Part shown: positions 35,698 through 45,873 of the stretch, in pieces
Layout of the letters: every line of letters begins with the position of its first letter
Position numbering within the stretch: the stretch's first letter is position 1
Source of the DNA: Taudactylus pleione
Lineage: Eukaryota; Chordata; Amphibia; Anura; Myobatrachidae
Assembly: GCA_031769625.1 (NCBI GenBank)
Contig: JAUIMM010000113.1
Location: 12,186,501-12,250,500, forward strand
Length of the DNA stretch: 64,000 nt
Direction: 5' to 3'
Position numbers and translations under genes: made by a program
The notes under the pieces: model-generated
Told to the model about the DNA's origin: nothing
The model's input: the letters and a program-made list of their open reading frames with translations, nothing else
Database searches by the model: none

Positions 35698-36986
35698 GGC
35701 CCATATTCAATTTGAGGCGAAATGTCGGAATCGGCGAAAAATGATTGCCGATGACGTAATTTTAGCCTATTTTCATTATTATAAAAATCGGGACACCCCC
35801 CAAAATTTTTTTTAAATTTGGGGTGTAAAAAAATAAAATAAGAAAACCCATTTCTAAATTAGTTAAATAGATTCCAAAGGGGGTCGGAAGTATGCGGCAG
35901 GTGTTATCTTCAATGCGGGTGACAGTGGCAGGTGCATTTTTTCAGAATTTTAAAAAATAATTTTAGGGACTTAAAAATATGCTTGCACCCATTTTCATGT
36001 ACCCCAAAGTTGATGGGACCACTTTTAAAAACGAAAATAAAAACAAAGTGCTCTTCTGCATCACTTCTTCAATGTCAGGAAAAAACACCTGTCCCACCTA
36101 ATACACACCCAGACTTTCTTTTGCAGGAAAAAACTGGGGTACACATAGCGATCCCCCATGTCTGGACATCTTTAGGGAGTCCCAGGCATATTTCCCAAAA
36201 ATTCCCATTTTTTTTCATAGATGCAGCGAAAAGTCATTTTAAAAAAAACAAGGATAATTTTTCAATTACCATTAGAGGTGAAAAAAAGTGCAGATTTGGG
36301 GTTTAGGGGTGCACGCTTAAAAAAATAGCCTGCACCCTTGGGAATGCCCCCTTAAAACAAAATGTGCAAAAGAAAGTAAAATAAAAAAAATCGGGACACC
36401 CCAAAAAATATTTTTTTTTGGGGGGGGAGGGCTGAAAAGAAATCAAAAATAAAAACCACTTCTAAAACAGACAAATTAAATCCACAGGCGTTCCCTTATA
36501 TGCGGCAGGTGTTTTCTTCATTGAGCAGAGTAGCGACAGGTGCATTTTTGCTGATTTTAAAAAAAATGAGTTTAGGGACTTAAAAATATGCTAGTACCCA
36601 TTTTCATGTACCCCAAATTTGATGGGACCACTTTTAAAATAAAAAAAGCTAAGTGCTCTTCTGCATCACTTCTTCAAAGTTGGGAAAAAAGCACATGGTG
36701 CGGCTATTTAAAAACCCGACTTTCTTTTGCAGGCATAAATGGGGGTACCCATAGTGATCCCCCAGATCTGGACATCATTAGGGGGTCCTACAATTATTTC
36801 CTGAAAATTCCCATATTTTTTGGGCGATCAAAGTTTCGCCTGTTCCCGATTTCGCTTACTTTGGAATTGAGTACGGGGAATAGCGGGCACACGCGCGATA
36901 CTTTTCCGCCTGGAAAACAGGTGAAGGAGGCGAAAAGTCCACCAAGCGAAAAGTCTGGACTTTTTGCCTCAAATTGAATACGGGCC
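35698..36986. mobile_element. MITE (ATTCAATTTGAGGC ends) with a duplicated interior
   Basis: The terminal inverted repeats lie at 35,698-35,718 and 36,966-36,986, 21 bp with one mismatch, built on GGCCCATATTCAATTTGAGG. Most of the interior occurs twice about 608 bp apart: for example CCCATTTTCATGTACCCC at about 35,987 and 36,597. The related element at 46,976-47,850 has one copy. There is no transposase. Confidence 0.85.
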
Positions 36987-37627
36987 ATAGAGTTAACCAT
37001 ATGGCTAAACAATGGTGGCCAATAGTCATCAGTGATCCTGGTCTACCTGTTCAGGATTCCAGACTAATCTCCATTTATACTAGGAATCCCAACATTAGGG
37101 ATGAGGTGGTCAAGCTTGATATCACTGGTTTCCAAAAATCTCAGAGTGATCATTTCTTGAGTCACAAAATAGTAGGTTGTCATCGTTGCCTGGGATGTGT
37201 TACCTGCCGATCATTATTGATAGGTGACACTTTCAGCCACCCTCACACAGGTAAACATTACAGAATTAATCATTCTGTCACCTGCACGACCACACATGTG
37301 GTTTACATGTTAAGTTGCCCCTGTGGTTTAGCCTATGTGGGCAAAACCCAGAGGCAGTTTAACGAGCGAATGGCGCTACATCGTAGCGCCACTAGGCAAG
37401 CCCTGGAGACTGGTCATAGTGACCAGCCGGTGGCAAGGCATTGTATTCTAGCTAAACATAATGTAGCCAGTATTCGTTCGATCATTATAGACAATGTGCC
37501 CCTCAGCAAAAGAGGAGGAAATAGGGATAAAATCCTATTACAAAAGGAAAATAGGTGGAAATTTACCCTTAATACTTTAAACCCAAAGGGGTTAAATGAA
37601 ATATTACCACTACAATGCTTTTTGTAA
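36987..37627 (+). pseudogene. GIY-YIG endonuclease domain of a Penelope-like element (partial)
   Basis: Penelope elements encode an RT joined to a C-terminal GIY-YIG endonuclease that nicks target DNA. This frame is open for over 200 residues to a natural-looking end (LNPKGLNEILPLQCFL). It contains a CX2CX3C zinc-finger-like motif (CHRCLGCVTC) followed by VVYMLSCPCGLAYVGKT, the VVY...YVG form of the GIY-YIG motif, and then an R-x3-H pattern (NERMALHR). This order is characteristic of vertebrate Penelope-like elements. The RT is missing. The upstream boundary is the MITE end at 36,986. The frame is intact, but with no start or RT it is only a fragment. Confidence 0.85.
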
Positions 37628-37679
37628 TGTTTATTTATATATGTGTATTACTATATCACCATTTTGGTATCAGAACTCT

Positions 37680-38121
37680 GGCCCTGATTCAGAGCCAGAC
37701 GCTCTGACCAGTGCGCTCGCTCTGAATCAGGGCCATCCTATTTAAATGTGGAGTGGCCTTTTGGACGCTTGCATAGCTGTGGGTTACCACCAACAGCTTA
37801 TGCGAGCGTCCATGATGATGGTCGCGATGGTCAAGACCATCGCGACCATCGGGCTTGCGATGAGACCCTGCGGTAGGGTCTCATGGGAACGCCTCCGTCT
37901 GGCAGCCACGCCCTGGCATGCCCACCAAAGGAGGCGTGCTGTTAGTCACCATCGACAGCGCGCCCCCTTTGGTGTGAGACCTGGAGCATCAGCTTGGCTG
38001 TCGCTGTCCGGGTCTCGCGCATGCGCACGACGGAGCTCCCTCCGTCGTGCGCATGCGCATTGGGGTAACATCGACCCACTTGTGAGCGTCCTGCGCTCGC
38101 GAGCGGGTCTGAATGAGACCC
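37680..38121. mobile_element. MITE containing several perfect hairpins
   Basis: The left end GGCCCTGATTCAGAG resembles the reverse complement of the right end GTCTGAATGAGACCC. Inside are a perfect 16-bp hairpin (37,817-37,850, 2-base loop), GAGACCCT...AGGGTCTC (37,863-37,883) and a perfect 19-bp hairpin with a 4-base loop (38,017-38,058). There is no ORF with a domain. Confidence 0.7.
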
Positions 38122-38254
38122 TCTGTCCTAACATAAATTGTCATGTTTATTACGGCTTTACACTATCATATCCTCATGTATTTATTTTTTAAAAATTTAC
38201 GATTTTTATGTTGTTTACAATTTTTTCCAGATGCTGGGGTCGCTTAGTAACCAA

Positions 38255-38801
38255 GGCCCTCATTCAGAGCCACTCGCTAGCGGCAGTACGCTCGTTCCGA
38301 GCGATGTTCGCACATCTGCGCATGCGTGCGGTTTTTAGTACGCATGCGCGAACCAGTCAGTGCGGCCGAAAATCGTTGGTACGCAATATAGCGAGGGCCT
38401 GCTATTTTGAGTGACAGAATGAGGCGTATGTGGGTGGTAACAGGGGAAGGTGCTTGAAAACGGGGAGTGGAGATCCGAACGCAGGCGTGCTTAAAGGTCA
38501 AAACGGGCGTTTTAAGGGAGTGCATAATTAATACAGCAGCGTCATTGACCACGTCACTTGGTTTTTTTTAACTCAGAACTGCTCGCAAAATAGCGGTTGA
38601 AAACACCAACCACAGAATAGCGAGCAGTTCATATGCTGTACGATGTACTCGATTAATCTAATAAATAGCGGACATGACGTATGGTGCGTGCGGCCAGGGG
38701 GCGTTTTTATCAAATAAACGAGCGTATGTTTTGCTCGCTTGTTCAGACTTAGAGGTGGGAACGAACGACCACAAATAGCGAACGGCTGTGAATCAGGCCC
38801 C
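38255..38801. mobile_element. MITE with GGCCCTCATTCAGAGCC ends
   Basis: The left end GGCCCTCATTCAGAGCC and right end GGCTGTGAATCAGGCCC are imperfect inverted repeats, related to the ends at 37,680. The interior is rich in AATAGCG and CGCTATT words. It is non-coding. Confidence 0.65.
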
Positions 38802-38998
38802 AAGTCTGGTGTTCTGTGATGCTCTACCTGGATGTCCCAGCCTGATGACATCATCGCGCCGACTACACTGGATGGACAGCGTGCAGCACAATGTGGAGGA
38901 TGGCGAGGACAGACAGATGAGCATTGTTTGTGTTAATTGGATGTATGTCTGTATGTATTTATAGCAGTGTTTTAGTTACCTTAGCCATGTATGTATCC

Positions 38999-39026
38999 CT
39001 GAAGACGGGGGGCCGTCCACGAAACG
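38999..39026 (+). ncRNA. Hammerhead-like motif downstream of the Penelope ORF
   Basis: CTGAAGACGG, a G-rich loop, CCGTC, CAC and GAAACGTTG. GACGG pairs with CCGTC. It lies about 1.37 kb after the endonuclease stop, but only about 0.4 kb once the two MITEs between are subtracted, a plausible place for a Penelope LTR-like ribozyme. Confidence 0.42.
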
Positions 39027-39279
39027 TTGGTACAAGTTGTAAGTGCATTTTTCCATAACTGCTGAGTGCCTCTTTATTTGCCTCTATATATTTGGATGGA
39101 TTGATGTCCTGGGAGGCCACCGCAGCAAGTTACTCAGTATTGTATTCAGGATAAAAATCCTGCGTTTGCCCCTGACCCGGAATACAAAACTAGGCAAAAC
39201 GTCATCCTCCCGCTGTCGGATTGTTGCAGGTTTTGGATTATCTATAAGTCCCTCCCTGCGGTGATCAGCTCCATTTGCT

Positions 39280-39690
39280 TGCTGAGTCCTAGGCAGTTGG
39301 GCTGTGCTCTGTCCAGGGGGGCTGTGTTATCCAATTCAGGGGCATGCTGTGCTCTGTCCAGGATGAAAGCTGTGTTATCCATCCAGTGCTGTGCTTTGTC
39401 CAGGGGGCTATGTTGCTCATCCAGGGGTGTGCTGTACTCCATCCAGGGGGCTGTGTTGTCCAATCCAGTGGTGTGCTGTGCTGTCCATCAGGGGGAGTGT
39501 TGTACAGGGCTGTGCTGTCCATCCAGGTGTATGCTGGTCAGGGGTGTTCTGTCCATCCAGTGTACTGCCCATCCAGGGGTGTTCTGTCCATCCAGTGTAC
39601 TGCCCATCCAGGGGTGTGCTGTGCATCCAGTGTGCTGTCCAGGGGTGTGCTGTCCATCCCGGGGTGTGCTGTCCATCCACAGGCTGTAAA
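39280..39690. repeat. GC-rich minisatellite in the hAT leader
   Basis: Repeats of CCAGGGGTGTGCTGTCCATC and shortened forms, with units of about 20-45 bp. Open frames exist on both strands because the repeats lack stops. The equivalent part of the 52-63 kb copies has different minisatellites. Confidence 0.8.
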
Positions 39691-39764
39691 AAAACAAAAA
39701 GTAACTAAAAGTTTTGAAAAAAATAATAAGTTAGAAAAATATATATATATATTTTTGTGCAGTA

Positions 39765-40090
39765 CCCTTAGTGTATCCATAAGTACTGTGACACTGTATG
39801 CCATACCCTCACCAAGTGTATCCATATATACTGCATAAGCACTGTGATGTTGCTGGCCATACCACAGTGTACTATTCATAAAAGTATTGTGCCATTGTTG
39901 GTCAGTATTACAGTAGTGTAATGTTCATACAAGTTTTGTGACACTGTAGGCCAGTACTACCACAGTGTAATATTCATACAAGCATTGTGACACTGTTGGT
40001 CAGTAATATTGCAGTGTAATATTCATAGAAGTATTGTGACGCTGTAGGTCCTGCCCCAGTGCATTCACATAAGCGGTGTGACTGCAAAGT
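39765..40090. repeat. Tandem repeat of about 58-60 bp in the hAT leader
   Basis: TGTAATATTCATA(C/G)AAG and TTGTGACACTGTAGG recur about five times with a period near 60 bp. It occupies the position held by the 157-bp arrays in the younger copies. Confidence 0.75.
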
Positions 40091-40187
40091 GTCATTTGTG
40101 AACAAAGTTTAAAATACAGTTACATTTTTTTAATTCTGGTACAAATTGCCATATGTGCTGTACCCCACTTTATTCATGTTTGTTGAT

Positions 40188-41697
40188 ATGGAGAACAATC
40201 AGTTGAGATGAGAGCAGGAACCACATACTAGTGCTGGAGCTGCTGCCACCAGTGACAATACTAATCCGTCAACGTCATCTACTAAAGCCGATGCCCAAGG
40301 GCAAGGAGGACTTAAGTCAGGGCATCTAAAATCAAAGAAGCAATCTTTTACAGTGGTAAAGCAAAAAAATCAAATTGAAAGTTAGCTACAGAAAGACATT
40401 AAATTGGCAATATGTCTTTCACCACACAAAGTGGCAAGGAAAGGCAAAGGCCTTGGCCTTTATTTATGACTGGTGGTTCTGCCTCTTATGATGATTTAAA
40501 CCCTTCTCCCTGTAGAAGTTTAAAAAAATTAAAATCGTTAAAGCAAAGGAACCAACTGTGTGCTTAGAAATGTCACAAATCCCTGAGGAGAGTCTAAGTG
40601 TGTCCACAGGTGCTAGGTGTGAGCCTTACCTTTCCAATACTGTACTCAAAGAGGAGCCTCCTTCCACCATTAGTGCACCCTCTGCAAATGTGGGGAAGAG
40701 TAACATAAGTCAACATGCTAACATAGAAATTGAGAATACTGCTGTGGAAGTGCACCAGCATGAGGATGATATTTTTGTAGCTGATGCTAATAAGAATATT
40801 GATGATGAGGATGTTGATGATAAGGATGTTGATGATGAGGGTGTTTGTGTAAATCAGGCACCAGTGGAAATAGTTGTTGCCCATGATAAGGAAAAGCCCA
40901 TTGTCATGCCTGGGCATAAGACAAAAAAATCCACTTCTTATGTGTGTAATCATTTCTACCAAAATCCAGACAAAAATTGTCAAGCCATCTGTATTCTTTG
41001 TAAAGCCAAAGTGGATTCAGTATGATTTACTGCCGACTGCATGGCCGGTGGTTCAAATCCCAGCAGTGGCAACCCAACACAGGCGGAAATCCCGAACATC
41101 AGAAGGTAAGTATAAACTAACCTATTCTGCCCCCTAACCCTAACCCTCCCTTAGGGGTGCCTAACCATAACCTCCCCCAAGTGCCTAACCCTAACCCCCC
41201 CTTTAAGTGCCTAAACCTAACCCCCTCTTCCCCTAGCCTAAACCTAAGTCCCCCAGTGGGTGCCTAACCCTAACCTCCTCCCAGGGGTGCCTAACCCTAA
41301 CCCCCCCTTCCCCTAGCCTGACCCTAACCTCCCGGGGGCACCTAACCCTAAGTCCCCCCAGGAGCCCTAAACCTAACCACACCCCCCTGCAGCTGTCAGC
41401 GCCCGGCATCCCTTCGATAGGGATGCCGGGCAACAGTCTCCCAGTGTAGGTATAATGACAGGCATTCCCGACTATTTCCCACCAGAGTAAGTAGAGGTAA
41501 AGACCTTAACCATCTATAAAACTCTTCACTTTTACATCATCTGCAGTGCATCCATCAAAAGTTTTTCAAAATTCAGAAACTTTGGCTAAAAAAGTAACAA
41601 CAAACAGTCCAGCATCAACTAGCTCCCTTCTTTTTGCTAGATCCAAGCACCTGCCATCTACACCAACACCATCATCAATACCCTCATTCATGAAGTG
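40188..41697 (+). pseudogene. N-terminal part of hAT transposase, split by an insertion
   Basis: From MENNQL at 40,188 the sequence follows the N-terminus of the transposase at 55,336, with several early stops. A 155-residue open stretch (40,558-41,025) includes an acidic low-complexity block and the start of the BED zinc finger, NHFYQNPDKNCQAICILCKAK. The finger is then interrupted by the insertion at about 41,014-41,484. Its second half (DLNHL and HHLQCIH) resumes at about 41,490, followed by SETLAKK-like and Ser/Pro-rich linker sequence. The BED finger normally binds the transposon ends. Here it is destroyed. Confidence 0.78.
41014..41484. mobile_element. Insertion with degenerate telomere-like repeats and a perfect hairpin
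   Basis: Relative to the intact finger at 56,100-56,230, about 470 bp are extra. The insert contains GGTTCAAATCCC (a tRNA B-box-like word at about 41,051), about 270 bp of CCTAACCCTAACC-like units alternating with GGGGTGCCTAACC, and the 12-bp hairpin GCCCGGCATCCC...GGGATGCCGGGC (41,401-41,431). The family is not recognised. It is probably a non-autonomous element rather than true telomere. Confidence 0.6.
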
Positions 41698-43803
41698 ATT
41701 GGTTTGTTTGGACCCCCACAAACTAAGCTACCAATGGGCAGCTGGCATTGCAGGCAATGACCTCTAGTTTTCTATGTGCACAAACTGGCTCTCCAGAGAC
41801 AAGATGTTGTCGCCATCATCATCAGATTCCTCACCCTCATCGGTATGTACATCATCTTCACACAATATTAATTCGTCCTCCCTGAAATCCACCATTACAG
41901 GTCCCCCCGTGAATTTTTTGGACGTGATTGTTAGTAAAGGTCTTCCTCATAGAATTTGTAGTTAATTTTGATGGACATAATTTTTTCCACACTTTGAGGA
42001 AGTAGTCTCCTACGCCGAACACAGACAAGGTTCCTGGCTGTGCTGAAATATCTTTCTGAGTACACACTCCATATGTAGCACAAGTAAATCAAAGCCAGTT
42101 TGTGTAAGGGACTCCAAATTGCCTTTTTTTCCTGCCAGTAGTCAAAGACTATCCGACATGCCTTTTTGGACACTGTCATTAAAATAGTCCTCAACCATTC
42201 TTTAAATGGTGACGTTTCAGATGTATTCATGGTAGAGGTCTCATTAATTGTAGGCAATCCTTTTAGACCCAACCAGATGTCAAAACTTGGTTGTGTTGAC
42301 TCATCTGCATCATCAGTGGGTCTCTTGGGAAAGTTTAGTTTTTTTCTTGGTAGCCACACTTGCTGGACAAACTTAAGGAGGAGCCATCTCTGCATCACAT
42401 GCCACTTGAGCTGACAATTTGCTTACCAACAGATCTTTGCATCTCTTAAGATCTGTGTCTGCTGGGAAGAAAGACAGGACATATGAATTAAACCGAGGAT
42501 TGAGCACGGTTACCAAAATGTATTGATTTGATTGTAAGACCCTGACAAACCTTGGCTCCTGGTGAAGCGTATAAAGGACTTGATCTGCAAGTTCGACATA
42601 CTTAGAGGAATCGCTTCATTTCAGCTCCTCCTTCAGTTTCTCAAACTGCTTTTCCAGCAGTCTAAGGAGGGGAATTACCTGACTCAAGCTGGCAGTGTCT
42701 GAACTCACTTTACAAGTGACTACTTGGAAGGGTTTCAGCACTTTTCACAACATGGAAAGTATTTTCCACTGAGCTTGTGTAAGGTACATTCCCCTTCCTC
42801 TACCCATGTCATTGTTTGCTGTGTAACTTTGGATGGATTTTTTCCATTCCTCCATCCGCTGAAGCATATAAAGGCTGGAGTTCCACCTTGTAACTACCTC
42901 TTGATTCAGCTGGTGGCTTGGCAAATTCAACATTTCTTGCAGTTGCTGCAATCTTCTACATGCACCTGCCGAATGGCAAAAATGTCCAGAACTTTTTCAG
43001 AGCATCTCCTGCATGGCCATGTCATTTTTTTTTTAAAAATTCACCACCAAGTTGATTGTGTGAGCAAAACATGGGACATGTTGGAATTCACCCATTTGTA
43101 ATGCTCTCATAATATTGGTGAGGTTGTCAGAAATCACAAATCCCAAGGAGAGTCTAAGCGGGGTAGACCATTTTGCAATGACTTCCCTGAGTTTTTGTAA
43201 AAGGTTGTCAGTGGTATCCCTCTTAGTGAAACTGGAGATACACAGAGTAGCCTGCATCTGAATGAGCTGCTGTTTCTTAGATGCTGCTGCAGTTGATGCC
43301 ACTGGAGGCAATACACTCATCTAGTGGGCTGGAACAGTCATGTAATCTTGTGTTTTCTCTGTTCCACTTGTCCACATATATGTGGTTAAATGGACAGTAT
43401 GTACAACGGCATTTTGGAGGACACTAATAAATTAATTTTTATCATCCCTGTACAGGCTTGGAATTGCTTCTCTATTGAAGTTGAATCTAGATGGGATTTG
43501 GTAGTGGGGACACAGGACCTCAATAAACTGTCTAAAACCCACTGTATTATTGGTGGATACTGGACGCACATCTAATACAAGAATAAATGTTATGGTGTCA
43601 GTAATCTGCTGTGCAACTGGGTGACTGCTGTCATACTTGCTCCCCCTTGCAAAGGATTGTTTAACAGTCAATTGTTTTTTAAACTACAACTAGTAGTCTT
43701 CTTGGTCCCCTTCTGGGATGATGATCCACTCCCAGCAGCAGCAACAGGCATAGTGCTCAAGGATTCTTCTGAGGAATCCTGGATAGGGGAGGACTGAGTT
43801 AGC
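41698..43803 (-). pseudogene. Middle and C-terminal hAT transposase, inverted block
   Basis: On the minus strand the order is the linker (SSPIQDSSEES-like, 43,790), LTVKQSFARGSKYDSSHPVAQ, LTTYMWTS-region remnants, FVISDNLTNIMRAL (second hAT catalytic Asp), FAHTINLVV, LNQEVVTRWNSSLYMLQRM and the dimerisation domain with YSERYFSTARNLV. All parts align in order with 56,440-58,480. Many stops and frameshifts occur. The C-terminal acidic tail ends near 41,760, close to the junction at 41,697/41,698. Confidence 0.8.
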
Positions 43804-44250
43804 AGGGCTGTAACTAGGGGTGTGCAGCCGGTACGACTGCACAGAGGGCCTGATTCAGCAAGGAATAGACAGATGCAGATACACCAATTGGCTGATGGTC
43901 ACAATCTGCGCAAGTTGCAGTGCGCGTGCATGTACTGCTCACTGTGTCCACAAAAGCGAACGCAGTGAATACACAGACCCAGGGAAAAGTGATTGACAGG
44001 AAGTGTCATTTGTGGTTGGGGATGGGAGATGGTCGGGCAAATGTAGGCGTCCCTGTGCATTGGGATGCTGTAATAGGAGCGTACATAATTAAGGCAGTGC
44101 GGCGGCATACACAGCCATACCGTAAGCAGTACACAGGAAGTGGCCAAATTGCTGAGATAGGTCAGGTCTACCACTATTATGCTAATTGGTCATACGGTTC
44201 TCGATGTTACCAATATTTATGCTATCTTGCATGTTGATCAGGCTGTGCAT
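43804..44250. other. MITE-like non-coding segment
   Basis: It begins with CAGGGCTGTAACTAGGGGTG (43,801-43,820), a hAT-MITE-like end, soon followed by GAGGGCCTGATTCAGC, resembling the 38-kb MITE ends. Two nested MITE fragments are likely. Boundaries are uncertain. Confidence 0.4.
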
Positions 44251-44258
44251 AAAGGTAG

Positions 44259-44723
44259 ATGGGCAGCATAGTATTTGAAAAATTAGCCAATATTTTTGAA
44301 GCAAGAAAATTATCAGAGCTCAAAATGCATTTTTATGCAAGGAAACAACAACCCAGTGAGATGTTGCAGGATTTTGCACTTAGCCTCCAGGAAGCGCTTC
44401 AGGCAATTAAAGCTTGTGACCCTGGGGAGTTACCCCAAGAAGATGAGGCTTTAGTTAGACAGTTTGTTGAGGGAGCTCACGGAAAGGTGACAAAAAGCCA
44501 GCTTAGGATGATCCGGCTGCAAGATCCCACTAGCACCTTATTGAACTTTAAAGAGACTGTAATTAAAATACTGGGATCCAATACTAGCCAATGTGCCTTA
44601 ACTCCTCAAATGGTAGAATCCTTTGAGATGGTTGAAGAAAATGTACAGTCAACTATATTAGCTGATCCATTAAATATTTTGAAGGAGGAAACTGAAGACT
44701 TAGCCCAGGGTATCAATGCGTAG
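44259..44723 (+). CDS. Gag-like capsid ORF (PNMA/retrotransposon-Gag type), partial
   Basis: An uninterrupted 154-residue frame. FEKLANIFEARKLSELKMHF, then YARKQQPSEMLQDFALSLQEALQ and LPQEDEALVRQFVEGAHGKV, follows the helical pattern of retrotransposon Gag capsids and of PNMA/MOAP-type domesticated genes. No zinc knuckle, protease or RT is seen. The right end is cut by the Penelope fragment junction at about 44,739, and the left by repeat sequence just before 44,259, so both ends are probably truncated. The ATG may be fortuitous. It is most likely a leftover of an LTR retrotransposon gag that has happened to stay open. Confidence 0.6.
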   Translation: MGSIVFEKLANIFEARKLSELKMHFYARKQQPSEMLQDFALSLQEALQAIKACDPGELPQEDEALVRQFVEGAHGKVTKSQLRMIRLQDPTSTLLNFKETVIKILGSNTSQCALTPQMVESFEMVEENVQSTILADPLNILKEETEDLAQGINA

Positions 44724-44739
44724 ATAATTGAAAAATCTT

Positions 44740-45873
44740 GAGAGTCTGATAATCATAAATAGCGCTCATTTCAGCCTTAGCTAATTCTATAGCAGTGTCT
44801 TTACATCTTAAATTGCCCTTAACATGTCTAATACCGTAAAACCCCAAAATCTCAGACACTGAACAGTTGTGAACATTCCTGAAATGCGACGATAGGGACT
44901 GTGAATCTAACCCCCTCTTCACATTTCTGATATGTTCACCCATTCTAGTTTTAAGCATTCGTGAAGTACACCCTATATAAAATAAATTGCATGAACATTT
45001 GATGGCATATACCACATCTATGGTGTTGCAGGTTAAAAAATCTCTTATTTCTACCTGTTTATTATTAATCATGATCTTTTCTATCTTACTGTTACCCTCA
45101 CTTTTTCTATTTCTACATCCCATACAACTTCCGCATCTAAAAAAACCTTTAGATTTAACCGTCATTTTTATTGATTTGGATGGAAGAGAACTAGACACGT
45201 TTACTCCTTAAATTTTGGGCTTTTATATAAATGTGAATAGGCCTCTCAGGAACTAAGGTGACTATCACCGGGTCTTTCCTTATATGTCCCCAATGTTTTT
45301 TATAACTTTCTCAATTAATCTGCACGGGTCATTATATTCAGTAATGAATGCCCATTCAAATTTTGTGTCCTTTTTATCTCTATGGGTGATCTGTAAAAGA
45401 TCTTTACATTGAAGATTGTCTACCTTTTCAATATATTTGTTTATGTTATCTTTTTTTACATCCACTACATAGAAATTTGTTAGTCATTTCTTTCGCTTCA
45501 ATTACATTCTTTCTTCTTTACAATTCCGCTTCAATATAGTTAACTGGCCTATTCCAATGGAATTAAGCCAAGTTTCATGATGACAACTGGCGGCCGATAT
45601 ATAAGTACCTGAATCGGTTGGCTTGGTATAAGTCTTGGTTTGAATTTTACCATCCTGAATATGTACCATTATATCCAAAAAAATAATTGTTTTGTCATTA
45701 ATATCAAACGTTAAAATTATATTCTTATTATTATTATTGAGGGATGTGCAGAATTCTTGTAGAGTTTCTTTGTTACCTTTCCAAACAAAAAATATATCAT
45801 CTATGTACCGCGCATAGGACACCAGGTTCACTCCAAAGGGGTTGTTGGGCCATATCGTCTCAAGTTCCCACAA
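44740..45873 (-). pseudogene. Penelope-like element fragment: RT end plus GIY-YIG endonuclease
   Basis: Read from 45,873 down. RT palm sequence with YARYIDDIFFVW (catalytic YxDD type, both Asp present) and ILTFDINDKTIIFLDI, then linker sequence (45,465-45,280) and the endonuclease (45,198-44,740) with CGSCMGCRN, VVYAIKCSCNLFYIGCTSR and the R-x3-H motif of TRMGEH. All three open segments share one reading frame and are separated only by stop codons. The fragment is truncated 5' at the inverted junction (about 45,873) and 3' at about 44,740, before the usual C-terminal end. Confidence 0.85.

Larger units (their letters stand above)
35560..39120 (+). mobile_element. Penelope-like retroelement remnant with three nested MITEs
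   Basis: A GIY-YIG endonuclease frame (36,987-37,627) is preceded, before a MITE, by about 130 bp that may belong to the same element. Non-coding 3' sequence and a hammerhead-like motif at 38,999 follow. MITEs at 35,698-36,986, 37,680-38,121 and 38,255-38,801 split it. The RT portion is absent, as in 5'-truncated copies. The outer limits are approximate. Confidence 0.65.
39165..43803 (+). mobile_element. Old BED-finger hAT transposon, C-terminal half inverted
   Basis: The 5' part reads on +: promoter-like sequence sharing CGTCATC...CCCGCTGTCGGAT...GGTTTTGGAT with 52,160-52,210, leader minisatellites, then the N-terminal transposase (40,188-41,697). The C-terminal transposase lies on the minus strand (43,803 to 41,698). 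The + part ends at the position in the protein where the minus part begins, so the two abut rather than overlap. An inversion of a 2.1-kb block is the simplest explanation. Confidence 0.75.

Noticed and set aside
39261..39879. Overlapping ORFs on both strands, Cys-rich or Trp/Asp/Gly-rich
   Set aside because: They are produced by the CCAGGGGTGTGCTGTCC minisatellite, open in several frames on both strands.
41040..41075. tRNA gene suggested by GGTTCAAATCCC
   Set aside because: No A box, acceptor stem or cloverleaf could be found around it. It is only a B-box-like word.
41110..41395. True interstitial telomere
   Set aside because: The CCTAACC units are interrupted by GGGGTGCC spacers and lie inside a bounded ~470-bp insert, so a mobile-element origin is more likely.
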